NCBI GenBank assembly: GCA_963787415.1
Contig: CAWBCO010000003.1
Span: 496,001 to 560,000, forward strand
Reading direction: 5' to 3'
Length of the DNA: 64,000 bases
Source: CAVUWL01 sp963787415
Lineage (GTDB): Bacteria; Actinomycetota; Thermoleophilia; Solirubrobacterales; 70-9
Shown here: in pieces, positions 1 to 7,905 of the stretch
How the letters are laid out: each line of letters opens with the position of its first letter
Numbering within the stretch: the first letter of the stretch is position 1
Made by a program: the position numbers and the translations under genes
The notes under the pieces: model-generated
The model's database searches: none
Seen by the model: the letters and a program-made list of their open reading frames with translations, nothing else
Told to the model about the DNA's origin: nothing

Positions 1-37
1 GCCGCTTTACCTCTCCCGCCACCCATCGCGGCGGAAT

Positions 38-991
38 CTAGCCGAACGGCAAGTCGACAACGCGCGCCGTAACCCCATCTTCACCTACGCGAAGCAGCGC
101 TCCGGGCTCGGCCTCGCGGCGAAGGATCGCGATCGCGATCGCTCCGCGGGCGGGGGAGACGGCGGCGCCGCCGAGGACCCCGACCTCCTTCTCGCCCAGA
201 TGCAGGGTCGCTCCGGACTCGGCGGGAGCGCTCAGCGCCAGCCCCCGCAAGACGCGGTTGGCGCGGCCCTTGTAGTGGAGGCGAGCGACGGTCTCCTGGC
301 CGATGTAGCAGCCCTTGGTGAAGCTGACGGCGGTCTCCACGATGCCCGCCTCCGCCGGCATCGTGGAGCTGCCCATCTCGGTCCCAAAGCGCGGCACGCC
401 GGCCTCCAGGCGCAAGATCTCGACCGCCTCGGGGCCAACCGCCACGGCGCCGGCGCCAAGCAGTGCCTCGCTCAGTGCCTCGGCCGCCGCCGCGGACGGG
501 ATCAGATCGACTCCTTCCCGGGTTCCGATCGCGAGGCAGTCGACCCCGGCAACTGAGGTCTTTATCGATGCGTATGGGGGGAGAGGGGGGCAGCCGGCCA
601 GCTCGGCGCTGCGCGGTCCGATCAGGGAAAGGATCGCGCGCTCGGGCGCGATATCGGTGACCTCGACCCGTCGCCCGATCTTGTAGGTCTGCAGGTGGCG
701 AAGCGCCGCCGCGGCTCCCTCGGGCTCGGTGTCGATGAAGAACTCCTCGGCCCCGAGGCGCAGGACGCGCATGTCGGTTTGCATGTGCCCCTTGCGATCG
801 AGCAGCGCCGCGTAGCACCCCTGACCCGGCGCCAGGGCCTCGGCGTCGTTGGTGATCTGGCCCTGCAGGTACTCGGCCGTCTCGGGGCCGCTGATTAAAA
901 GCATCCCGCGGGTGGAGCGATCAAGCAGTCCGCACTCCTCGCGCAGCTGGCGGTACTGGGCGTCTAGCTCGGGACTCGCGGTGGCGGCCAT
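38..991 (-). CDS. ygfZ: YgfZ/GcvT-family folate-binding protein
   Basis: This 317-residue protein belongs to the aminomethyltransferase-fold YgfZ family. Family members bind tetrahydrofolate and support Fe-S cluster enzymes and tRNA modification in the cytoplasm. The family signature K-G-C-Y-I-G-Q-E is present at about residues 225-232, followed by the usual R-L-H-Y-K-G stretch. The N-terminal part has the typical 'LLDRSTRGMLLISGPETAEYLQGQ' pattern of YgfZ rather than true GcvT. The ATG at 991 is used; the gene is divergent from the DtxR-type regulator with 73 bp between them. Length and motifs are normal for the family. The exact physiological substrate cannot be read from sequence. Confidence 0.9.
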   Translation of the reverse strand: MAATASPELDAQYRQLREECGLLDRSTRGMLLISGPETAEYLQGQITNDAEALAPGQGCYAALLDRKGHMQTDMRVLRLGAEEFFIDTEPEGAAAALRHLQTYKIGRRVEVTDIAPERAILSLIGPRSAELAGCPPLPPYASIKTSVAGVDCLAIGTREGVDLIPSAAAAEALSEALLGAGAVAVGPEAVEILRLEAGVPRFGTEMGSSTMPAEAGIVETAVSFTKGCYIGQETVARLHYKGRANRVLRGLALSAPAESGATLHLGEKEVGVLGGAAVSPARGAIAIAILRREAEPGALLRVGEDGVTARVVDLPFG

Positions 992-1035
992 CTGTGCATT
1001 TTAGGAGGCTCGCGCTGGCGGCCTTGACCATGCTC

Positions 1036-1073
1036 TTTTAGATCTGCCAAAATCAGTTTTAGACGTGTCAAAA
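1036..1073 (+). promoter_or_regulatory. Tandem DtxR/MntR-type operator pair
   Basis: Two 17-bp imperfect palindromes, TTTTAGATCTGCCAAAA (1036-1052) and TTTTAGACGTGTCAAAA (1057-1073), lie exactly 21 bp apart, that is two helical turns. Their half-sites share the pattern TTTTRGRY. The second site covers the GTG start codon at 1065. This is the position and shape expected for an autoregulatory DtxR/MntR operator controlling the regulator and the Nramp gene behind it. Binding by this protein is inference. Confidence 0.6.
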
Positions 1074-1511
1074 TCCTCTCAAACGATCGAGGACTACGCG
1101 AAGGCGATCTATCTGCTCTCGCGCGAGGATGAGGGACCGGTCACCAACGGGGCGCTGGCCGAGCGCCTCGAGGTCACCCCGGCGACCGCGACCTCGATGC
1201 TGAAGCGACTCGGCGGGCTTGGATTACTTGAGTACCGCCCCTATAAGGGCGCCCGATTGACCCCCTCCGGTGAGCGCCTGGCGCTGGAGGTGATCCGCCA
1301 CCACCGCCTGATCGAGTCCTATCTATCGGAGGCCCTGGGGATGTCGACCGACCGCGTCCACGAGGAGGCCGAGGTGCTCGAGCACTACATCTCCGAGGAG
1401 CTCGAGGAGCTGATCGCCGCCAAGCTCGGTGATCCCAGCCACGACCCCCACGGGACCCCGATTCCGGGCCCCGACCTGAGCGACCCGGGTTCTCGGGGAT
1501 CGGGGCCGTGA
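1065..1511 (+). CDS. DtxR/MntR-family metal-dependent repressor
   Basis: This 148-residue regulator has an N-terminal winged helix beginning 'SQTIEDYAKAIYLLSRE', with recognition helix 'TPATATSMLKRLGGLGLL' around residues 40-58. A metal-binding/dimerisation domain follows, including H-E-E-A-E-V-L-E-H at about 96-104. It lacks the C-terminal SH3/FeoA domain of IdeR, so it is MntR-sized. The GTG at 1065 is the first usable start and has no ribosome binding site. A palindrome covers the start codon, which points to a leaderless transcript. The gene overlaps the Nramp transporter by 4 nt (GTGA), so it probably represses Mn(II) import when the metal is plentiful. Mn rather than Fe specificity is inferred from the partner. 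Confidence 0.88.
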   Translation: MSKSSQTIEDYAKAIYLLSREDEGPVTNGALAERLEVTPATATSMLKRLGGLGLLEYRPYKGARLTPSGERLALEVIRHHRLIESYLSEALGMSTDRVHEEAEVLEHYISEELEELIAAKLGDPSHDPHGTPIPGPDLSDPGSRGSGP

Positions 1512-2827
1512 GCTCTCCCCCAAAGCCGCCACCGCCGGGGGCAACGGTCGAGGACGTGCTGCCCGGGGAGGCGGCGGTCGCCGCCGCGGCGCGGCGATCC
1601 TTTGACGGCAGCGCCCGCGGGCTGAGCCGCTTCCTGCCCTTCCTCGGGCCGGCCTTCGTCGCCTCGGTCGCCTACATCGATCCCGGCAACTTCGCCACCA
1701 ACGTCTCCGCCGGGGCGCGCTTTGGCTACCTGCTGCTCTGGGTGGTGCTGCTCGCCAATTTGATCGCGATGGTGGTGCAGACCCAATCGGCGAAGCTCGG
1801 GATAGCGACGGGGCGAAACCTGGCCGAGCTCTGCCGCGAGAACTTCTCACGCCGGACCGTGATCGGGCTCTGGCTGCAGGCCGAGGTGGTGGCGATGGCG
1901 ACCGACGTGGCCGAGGTGGTCGGCGCCGCCCTCGGCCTGAATCTGCTCTTCGGCGTCCCCCTGTTTTTGGCCGGCGTTTTGGCCGGCGCGGGGGCCTTCG
2001 GGATCCTCACCTTGCAGCGGATGGGCTTTCGCCGCCTGGAGGCGGCGATCAGCGCCCTGGTCGGGGTCGTCGTCGCCTCCTTTTTGATCGAGCTCTTTGA
2101 CGCCAAGCCCGATGCCGGTGAAACCGTTCGCCACCTCTTCGTTCCGGGCTTTGCCGGGACCGAGAGCATCCTGCTGGCGACCGGGATCATCGGCGCCACG
2201 GTGATGCCCCACGTGATCTATCTGCACTCGGCGCTGACCCAGCGCCGGATCGTCGGTCGCGATGACTCCGAGCGACGACGGATCCTGCGCTTTGAGCGGA
2301 TCGACGTGGTGATCGCGATGTCGCTGGCGGGGCTGGTCAACATCGCGATGGTGCTGGTAGCCGCAGCGCTCTTTCACGGCAGCGGCCTGGCCGGGATCGA
2401 ATCGATCCAGGGGGCCTACGCGGCGCTTGGGACGCTGGTCTCCTCCCACGCGGCGACGATCTTTGGGATCGCCCTGCTTGCCTCTGGCTTTGCCTCCTCC
2501 TCGGTGGGGACGATGGCCGGTCAGGTGGTGATGCAGGGCTTTATTCAGCGCCGCGTCCCGATCTTTTTGCGCCGGGCGCTGACCCTGGCTCCGGCGCTTT
2601 TGATCCTCGCGATCGGCGTCGATCCGACCAACGCTCTGATCGGCAGCCAGGTGGTGCTCTCCTTCGGCATCCCCTTCGCCCTTGTTCCCCTGGTGATGAT
2701 TGCCCGCCGCAAAGACATCATGGGAGCGCTGGTCAATCCGGGCTGGCTGAGCGCCCTGGCCGGAGCGGTGGCGGCGCTGATCATCGTCCTCAACGTCTTT
2801 CTCCTGGAGCAGGTCTTCCTCGGCTGA
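1508..2827 (+). CDS. mntH: Nramp-family Mn(II)/divalent metal transporter
   Basis: This 439-residue inner-membrane protein is an Nramp (MntH) H+-coupled divalent metal importer. The metal-site motif D-P-G-N is at residues 58-61 (IDPGNFATN) in the first membrane helix, and the matching helix-6 motif M-P-H lies in 'GATVMPHVIYLHSALTQ'. About eleven hydrophobic segments are visible. It starts with GTG inside the stop of the regulator gene (GTGA overlap), so the two are translationally coupled. The N-terminal 40 residues are Pro-rich and cytoplasmic. Substrate is most likely Mn(II), judging from family and the MntR-like partner; Fe(II) remains possible. Confidence 0.93.
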   Translation: MSSPPKPPPPGATVEDVLPGEAAVAAAARRSFDGSARGLSRFLPFLGPAFVASVAYIDPGNFATNVSAGARFGYLLLWVVLLANLIAMVVQTQSAKLGIATGRNLAELCRENFSRRTVIGLWLQAEVVAMATDVAEVVGAALGLNLLFGVPLFLAGVLAGAGAFGILTLQRMGFRRLEAAISALVGVVVASFLIELFDAKPDAGETVRHLFVPGFAGTESILLATGIIGATVMPHVIYLHSALTQRRIVGRDDSERRRILRFERIDVVIAMSLAGLVNIAMVLVAAALFHGSGLAGIESIQGAYAALGTLVSSHAATIFGIALLASGFASSSVGTMAGQVVMQGFIQRRVPIFLRRALTLAPALLILAIGVDPTNALIGSQVVLSFGIPFALVPLVMIARRKDIMGALVNPGWLSALAGAVAALIIVLNVFLLEQVFLG

Positions 2828-2851
2828 GCCCGGGCCGCCGCCCGGATCGCG

Positions 2852-3172
2852 CTAGCCGGTCGCGAGCAGCTCGGCCAGCAGCTGGGGAAGTTCGCGGGCC
2901 ATCCGCGAGCGGGGAACGATGAGATCGATCCCGGCCGCCTCGGCGCTGTCTTTGGTCGCGGTGTCGAGGTGGGAGTAAAAGCCAAGCGATGGCGGGGAAG
3001 CGGCCGCGATCGCCGTCGCCTCGACGCAGTCAAGGTCACAGACGATCGCATCGGCGTGGATTGACTCGGGGAGGCTCGGGGAGACCGAAACCTGATGACC
3101 GGCGCCACGCAGGCTCTCGCTCACCCGGCTGGCCAGCATCAGGTCGGTGACGAGCGCCAGGACTTGGGCCAC
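2852..3172 (-). CDS. Degenerate receiver-like small protein
   Basis: About 106 residues starting at GTG 3172, whose G is the last base of the upstream gene's stop codon (TAGTG), so translation is coupled. The fold pattern resembles a response-regulator receiver: an N-terminal strand with 'VTDLMLASRVSESLRGAGHQV', a mid-domain 'ADAIVCDLDCVEA', then 'LGFYSHLD' and a C-terminal helix. The Asp after 'IVCDL' sits where the phosphorylatable Asp normally lies, but the conserved C-terminal Lys is not evident ('LIVPRSRMA'). It may be a pseudo-receiver. A longer start at 3226 would overlap the neighbour and is less likely. Function unknown. Confidence 0.55.
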   Translation of the reverse strand: MAQVLALVTDLMLASRVSESLRGAGHQVSVSPSLPESIHADAIVCDLDCVEATAIAAASPPSLGFYSHLDTATKDSAEAAGIDLIVPRSRMARELPQLLAELLATG

Positions 3173-3534
3173 TAGATCGCGCGGCGCTGGCGGAACTCTT
3201 CGCGCACGCTCTCGGGCCGCCCCCACATCTGCACAACCTCAGAGCGGCCCTCGCGAACCTCGCGCAGGGCGAGCTCACCGCAGACCCCCTCATCATCGAG
3301 CCTCGCCAGCACCCCCTTGACGCTCGCCGCCGCCGCCGCATGGCCGAAGTTGTTGGCGACGAGCAAGCGCCAGTGCCAATCAGAGTGCGAGAAGGGCTGG
3401 GCATTGACCTGGCTCAACATCACTGCAGTGTCGATGTAGCGGCTCGCATCATCGATTCGCAGGTCGAACTCGAGGTCGGTCCAATCCGGTGGCATCGAGT
3501 CAAGGACCCGCTGGAAGTCCTCAGCGAAACTCAT
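3172..3534 (-). CDS. Conserved-looking unknown protein
   Basis: About 120 residues from the ATG at 3534 (MSFAEDFQRVLDSMPPDW). No signal peptide or membrane segment is seen; the protein is soluble and mixed in charge, with 'DLEFDLRIDDASRYIDTAVM' and 'ARLDDEGVCGELALREVREGR'. I do not recognise the family. It forms a two-gene unit with the receiver-like gene downstream (one-base stop/start overlap) and is divergent from the ThiY-like lipoprotein gene, 34 bp away. Longer upstream starts (3546, 3570, 3693) would run into or across that gene's start and are disfavoured. Confidence 0.6.
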   Translation of the reverse strand: MSFAEDFQRVLDSMPPDWTDLEFDLRIDDASRYIDTAVMLSQVNAQPFSHSDWHWRLLVANNFGHAAAAASVKGVLARLDDEGVCGELALREVREGRSEVVQMWGRPESVREEFRQRRAI

Positions 3535-3568
3535 CGCCGCCACCATATCTGCATAAGCTGCCGACGAC

Positions 3569-4531
3569 ATGAGAGGTCTTGCCGCGCTGCTGGCGGCCGC
3601 CTCGCTGCTCGCCGCAGTTTGCGGCTGTGGCGCGAGCGGCGCTGAACCGGGCGCGCCCGTCGGCGCGACGCTGGTGCTCGATTTCACCCCCAACGCCGAT
3701 CACAGCGGAATCTATGCCGCGCTTGCCCAGGGGTTCTACCGCGACGCCGGGATCAATCTCGCGATCCGCGTGCCGGGCGAATCGACCGATGCACCGAAGC
3801 TGCTTGAGGCGGGGCGAACGAAGTTCGCGATCCTCGATATCCACGATCTGGGGATCGCCAAAGAGCGGGGGCTCGATCTGGTCGGGCTGATGGCGATCGT
3901 GCAGCACCCGCTCGCCGCCGTCATCGCCCGCGCCAATGGCCCGGTGCGCCGGCCCCGCGATCTGGACGGCCGCACGGTCGGAGTCAGCGGGCTGCCCTCC
4001 GATGAAGCCGTGGTCAATTCGGAGGTGAGCGCCGACGGCGGTAACCCGGCGAAGGTGAAGCGGGTGACGATCGGCTACGGGGCGGTCTCCTCGCTGGCGG
4101 CGGAAAAGGTCGACGCGGTGACCGGCTTCTGGAATGCCGAGGGGGTCGATCTGCGCCGCGACGGGATTCCGATCCGAGTTTTCCGGGTCAATCGCTACGG
4201 CGCTCCGCCCTACCCGGAGCTGATCCTGACCGCGACCGCCGCCACCGTGGCGCGCGAACCGCGGCTGGTGAGGCAGATGGTCGCCGCCACCGAACGCGGC
4301 TACCGCTTCACCGTGGCCCACCCCAGCCGCGCTTTGGCAGACCTCCTCACAGAGGTCCCGAGCCTTCAAAAGGGCCAGCAGCGCGCCCAGCTGAAGGCGC
4401 TTTTGCCGATCCTTCGCCCCGCTGCATTTGATTACCCGGTGCTTCGGCGCTGGGCGAGCTGGGACGTCGAACACGGGCTGCTCACAAGAAAGTTGGCGGT
4501 CAGAAGCCTTTTCCATGCACCAGGTGGATAG
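3569..4531 (+). CDS. ThiY/NMT1-like substrate-binding lipoprotein
   Basis: 320 residues. The N-terminus is a lipoprotein signal peptide ending in a lipobox (LLAAVCGC), so the mature protein should be tethered outside the membrane. The body matches the NMT1/THI5-like periplasmic-binding family: 'LDFTPNADHSGIYAALAQGFYRDAGI' at the start, 'STDAPKLLEAGRTKFAILDIHDLGIA', and 'DLDGRTVGVSGLPSDEAV'. Family members bind thiamine pyrimidine precursors (HMP or formylaminopyrimidine) or riboflavin-like compounds for ABC import. No permease or ATPase gene is next to it, so its partners must be elsewhere. The ligand is inferred only at family level. No thiamine riboswitch is visible upstream. Confidence 0.78.
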   Translation: MRGLAALLAAASLLAAVCGCGASGAEPGAPVGATLVLDFTPNADHSGIYAALAQGFYRDAGINLAIRVPGESTDAPKLLEAGRTKFAILDIHDLGIAKERGLDLVGLMAIVQHPLAAVIARANGPVRRPRDLDGRTVGVSGLPSDEAVVNSEVSADGGNPAKVKRVTIGYGAVSSLAAEKVDAVTGFWNAEGVDLRRDGIPIRVFRVNRYGAPPYPELILTATAATVAREPRLVRQMVAATERGYRFTVAHPSRALADLLTEVPSLQKGQQRAQLKALLPILRPAAFDYPVLRRWASWDVEHGLLTRKLAVRSLFHAPGG

Positions 4532-4571
4532 ACTGCCGCCGCAACCGATCCGAGGATCTAGGAGGAGAGAA

Positions 4572-5348
4572 GTGCAGGAACGAGGACTCGCGGCATACTT
4601 TGCTGAGTTGATCGGCACCCTTTTGCTGGTCTTCTTCATTACCAGCGTTGTTGTGCTTTTCGTCGCCACCGGGAACCAGGCGCAGTTTGGCTCCGATTTT
4701 GCCGTCGTGGGCCTCGCCCAGGGCTTCGCCCTGTTCGGCATCATCGTCATGTTCGGCGTGGTCAGTGGAGGGCACTTCAATCCCGCCGTCACGCTCGCCG
4801 TCGCGGCGCTGAAGCGAATCAGTCCGATCGACGCGGCGATCTACATGCTCGCCCAGCTCTCAGGTGCGGTGCTCGGCGCGCTCCTGACCAAGGGCCTGTT
4901 GGAAAGCGCGGGGCGCGCCACCCACTACGGAGCTCCGCAGGTGAGCGGCCTGCTGAGCGGCAAGTTCGCCGGTTCGGTGGTCGAGGCGGTCGGCACCTTC
5001 TGTTTGGTGCTGGTGATCCTCTCCTCCGTTTACTCCAAAAAGAACATCAAGGACTGGGGCCCGCTGGTGATCGGCACCACCCTGGCCTTCATCGTCATGG
5101 TCGGAGGTCCGCTGACCGGCGGTTCCTTCAACCCCGCCCGCTGGTTCGGGCCGGCGCTGGTCGGCAACTCCTGGGGTGGGGTCTGGCCCTACCTGGTCGG
5201 GCCGATCGTCGGTTCCCTGCTGGCCGCGGCGGTTTTCCAGTTCGTGGTCGAGCCCGGTGGGCTGCCTCCCACCGATTCCCCCGAGCGCTTGAAACCGTCG
5301 GTGAAAAAACCAGCCACCTCGACTCCCAAAGCCGAGCCCGCCGACTGA
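4572..5348 (+). CDS. MIP-family aquaporin
   Basis: 258 residues from GTG 4572, chosen because a strong ribosome binding site (AGGAGGAGAG) lies just upstream; the longer reading frame from 4428 would overlap the lipoprotein gene. Both NPA boxes are present: 'GGHFNPAVT' in the first half and 'GGSFNPARW' in the second, the latter followed by the usual Arg of the selectivity filter. Six membrane helices are evident. The C-terminus is a charged Pro/Lys tail. The product should be a cytoplasmic-membrane water channel; the filter cannot be assigned securely to water or glycerol from motifs alone. It follows the ThiY-like gene on the same strand after about 40 bp. Confidence 0.9.
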   Translation: MQERGLAAYFAELIGTLLLVFFITSVVVLFVATGNQAQFGSDFAVVGLAQGFALFGIIVMFGVVSGGHFNPAVTLAVAALKRISPIDAAIYMLAQLSGAVLGALLTKGLLESAGRATHYGAPQVSGLLSGKFAGSVVEAVGTFCLVLVILSSVYSKKNIKDWGPLVIGTTLAFIVMVGGPLTGGSFNPARWFGPALVGNSWGGVWPYLVGPIVGSLLAAAVFQFVVEPGGLPPTDSPERLKPSVKKPATSTPKAEPAD

Positions 5349-5399
5349 GTTGGGCGCTTTCCAGCCGCCGGGCCCAGCCGGCCCGGCGGTTGCGCTAGC

Positions 5400-6236
5400 T
5401 TGAGCGGCGTGCGTCGCGTCACCTTCTCGCGCAATTACACCCTCTCGCTCTCGCGTACTTGCCAGTGCTATTGCAAGTACTGCGCGTTCGCGACCCATCG
5501 GGCCCATATCTACTCACCCGAGGAGGTCGAGCAGCGCCTAGATCAGGCCGAGCGTCGAAGGGCGAAGGAGCTCTTGATCCTCACCGGCGAGCGGCCTGAG
5601 GTCAATCCCGAGGTCGCCGCCCGCCTGCATCAGTGGGGCCATGAGGACTTCACCTCCTACGTGATCTGGGCATGTGAGCGCGCGCTTGAGCGCGGCATCC
5701 TCCCCCACACAAACATCGGCGTCCTGGGGCGCGATGAGCTTGCCCGCCTGCGCGAGGTCACCGCATCGCAGGGTTTGATGCTGGAGTCGACCTCTGAGCG
5801 GCTGATGCAAACCGTCCACGCTGGCTCTCCAACAAAGCACCCGGCCCAGCGCCTGGCGACGATCGAGGCCGCCGGGGAGCTTCGGATTCCCTTCACCAGC
5901 GGGATCTTGGTCGGAATCGGCGAGAGCGAGGAAGAGCGGATCGAAGCACTCGAGGCGCTGGCGGAGCTGCAGGATCAGTACGGGCACCTGCAGGAGGTGA
6001 TTCTGCAGAACTTCGTTCCCCACCCCCGCTACTACGGGCGCGAGGTGGCAGAGATCGCCGACTCCGCGGCGCGCAGCCGCTGGGGCGCCGCGGGACCCCC
6101 CCGGGCTCCGTCGAGCGGGGGGGAGTCGAGACGGGCTCCGCCACGCCGATCGCCACCGAGGCCGGGAGCGGGGTCGATCCCCCGCCGCTGCCGGAGTGGG
6201 CATCGGAGGTCAGCGTCGAGGAGATCAAGCGCCTGA
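5400..6236 (+). CDS. fbiC: FO synthase, CofG half (frameshifted fbiC, 5' part)
   Basis: Radical SAM half of 7,8-didemethyl-8-hydroxy-5-deazariboflavin (FO) synthase, the first committed step of F420 synthesis. The cluster motif C-x3-C-x2-C is at residues 21, 25 and 28 (CQCYCKYC). Homology ends after 'QNFVPHPRYYGREVAEIADSA' (about 6070). From there this frame becomes Arg/Pro-rich noise until the stop at 6236, while the matching CofG C-terminus continues in another frame ('PPPLPEWASEVSVEEIKRLI', then 'GIQVPPNLSESW'). A C7 run (6096-6102) and a G7 run (6117-6123) are the likely slip sites. TTG 5400 or GTG 5409 could be the start. As written, the product would lack its C-terminal region. Confidence 0.85.
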   Translation: MSGVRRVTFSRNYTLSLSRTCQCYCKYCAFATHRAHIYSPEEVEQRLDQAERRRAKELLILTGERPEVNPEVAARLHQWGHEDFTSYVIWACERALERGILPHTNIGVLGRDELARLREVTASQGLMLESTSERLMQTVHAGSPTKHPAQRLATIEAAGELRIPFTSGILVGIGESEEERIEALEALAELQDQYGHLQEVILQNFVPHPRYYGREVAEIADSAARSRWGAAGPPRAPSSGGESRRAPPRRSPPRPGAGSIPRRCRSGHRRSASRRSSA

Positions 6237-6256
6237 TCTCAGAGTGCGCGCGCCTG

Positions 6257-7672
6257 ATGCCGGGGGTCGGGATTCAGGTCCCGCCAAACCTCTCAGAGAG
6301 CTGGGCTGAGCTGGTGCAGGCGGGGGCTACCGATCTTGGCGGGCTCTCTGCAAACGGCGATCACATCTCTCCCGAGCACGCCTTTCCCAGCCCCCATCAG
6401 GTCAGAAAGCGCCTCGCCCCCGAGGGATACGCGCTCAGCGAGCGGCTCTGCGTCTACCCCCAGTACATGGATTCGGAGTGGATGGAGCAGGGGGTGCTCG
6501 ACGTGATCAAGCTCAAGTACTGGAGCTTCATCCCGCGCCGCGGATCGGGGCGAAGGCGGGAGGAGCAGCTCGCGGCGGGGCTCGCCGAGGCGGCGATCAG
6601 CAGAGGGCGTGAAGGAGAGCAGTTGAGTGAGGATGAGCTGACCGCGCTTTTTTCAGAGACGCGGCCGGAGGTGATCGAGGAGATGCGCCTCGCCGCCGAT
6701 CAGCTGCGCGCCGAGCTGGCGGGGGAGCGGGTCACCTTTGTCGTCAACCGCAATATCAACTTCACCAACATCTGCGTGGTCGGCTGTGCCTTTTGCGGCT
6801 TCGGACAGGGACGACGCTCTCCCGATGCATATGAGGTCAGCGAGGAGAACTTCGCCGCGCGGGTTAGCGACGCGGTCGAGTTCGGCGCGACCGAGATCTG
6901 CATGCAGGGGGGCATCCATCCCGACCTCACCCTCGAGGAGTATGGAAAATGGCTGCGGCTGGCCAAGCAGGTGGCCCCCCAGCTCCACCTCCACGCCTAC
7001 TCCCCGATGGAGATCCACTACATGTGTGAGCGCTCGGGCAAGGAGCCCGAGGAGGTCTTTGACTATCTGCTTGAGTGCGGTCTTGGCTCCACCCCCGGAA
7101 CCGCTGCGGAGGTGCTCGATGACGGTGTGCGCCAGCGGATTTCCCCGAACAAGTTGCCGGTCAAACGCTGGGTGCAGATCATCGAGGCATCCCATCGCGC
7201 CGGTCTGCGCTCGACCTCGACCGTGATGTTCGGCCACATCGAGGAGCCGCGCGAGCTGGCTCGCCACATGCGGGTGATCCGCGCTCTGCAGGAGCGCACC
7301 GGAGGGATCACCGAGTTCGTCCCACTGAGCTTCATCCCCTTCAACACGATGCTCGGTCGCACCCACGGGATCGAGGAGATCTCCGCCGAGGAGAACCTCA
7401 AGCACACCGCCGCCTTCCGTCTCGCGCTCGGAAAAACGATCCCCAACCTGCAGGCGAGCTGGGTCAAGATGGGCCTCGGCGCCGCGACCGAGGCGCTGCG
7501 CTGGGGCGTAAATGACCTCGGCGGCACCCTGATGGAGGAGAATATCTCGCGGATGGCCGGCTCCCAGCACGGGGTCCGCCTGGAGCCCGAGCAGCTGATC
7601 GCGGCGGCGCGCGCCGGCGGCCGTCTGCCCGCCCAGCGAAACACCCTCTACGAGGTTCTCGAGACCTACTGA
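6257..7672 (+). CDS. fbiC: FO synthase, end of CofG plus CofH half (fbiC, 3' part)
   Basis: 471 residues from ATG 6257, although homology in this frame begins upstream near 6120. The first ~75 residues complete the CofG domain. A linker then leads to the CofH radical SAM domain, which joins the tyrosine-derived hydroxybenzyl group to 5-amino-6-ribitylaminouracil. Its C-x3-C-x2-C is at residues 173, 177 and 180 (CVVGCAFC), followed by 'GATEICMQGGIHPDL' and 'ASWVKMGLGAATEALRWGVNDLGG'. The order CofG-CofH in one gene is that of actinobacterial FbiC. Together with the 5' part this is one gene broken by a one-base shift. A second copy of the last part of this gene lies at 9142-9393. Confidence 0.85.
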   Translation: MPGVGIQVPPNLSESWAELVQAGATDLGGLSANGDHISPEHAFPSPHQVRKRLAPEGYALSERLCVYPQYMDSEWMEQGVLDVIKLKYWSFIPRRGSGRRREEQLAAGLAEAAISRGREGEQLSEDELTALFSETRPEVIEEMRLAADQLRAELAGERVTFVVNRNINFTNICVVGCAFCGFGQGRRSPDAYEVSEENFAARVSDAVEFGATEICMQGGIHPDLTLEEYGKWLRLAKQVAPQLHLHAYSPMEIHYMCERSGKEPEEVFDYLLECGLGSTPGTAAEVLDDGVRQRISPNKLPVKRWVQIIEASHRAGLRSTSTVMFGHIEEPRELARHMRVIRALQERTGGITEFVPLSFIPFNTMLGRTHGIEEISAEENLKHTAAFRLALGKTIPNLQASWVKMGLGAATEALRWGVNDLGGTLMEENISRMAGSQHGVRLEPEQLIAAARAGGRLPAQRNTLYEVLETY

Positions 7673-7905
7673 TCCCGGTCCGCTGAGCGGTTGGTAGTGG
7701 GTCAGCTTGAATCGGAAGCCGCCAAGGTGGCCCTACCACGTATTGATGCCAAAACGCTTGCGCATGGCCCGCTGATCTCAGCCGTCTAGCGGAGAGCATT
7801 GGCGACTACCTGCCAAGACTGCCGCTCAGACCCGGCGGCAAGGGCGGAATGAAGGCGGCAACGACAAGACTCGCTTCGCTGCGTGGGCGGCCGCTGGAGC
7901 AAGCG
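7673..7905. other. Non-coding gap between fbiC and the Fic gene
   Basis: The first ~18 bases after the fbiC stop resemble the bases after the fbiC fragment at 9374-9393 (CCGCTGAGCG in both). The rest has no convincing reading frame, terminator or repeat. It may be the left flank of an insertion. Confidence 0.4.

Noticed and set aside
3534..3569. Thiamine or other riboswitch before the ThiY-like gene
   Set aside because: The divergent gap is only 34 bp, too short for such an element, and no THI-box words are present.
3521..4792. 423-codon open frame on the minus strand opposite the ThiY-like and aquaporin genes
   Set aside because: Its composition mirrors the GC-rich sense codons, it has no ribosome binding site or motif, and both sense genes are firmly supported.
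6653..7570. Long minus-strand frame opposite the CofH half of fbiC
   Set aside because: Antisense shadow of a conserved radical SAM domain; no family features.
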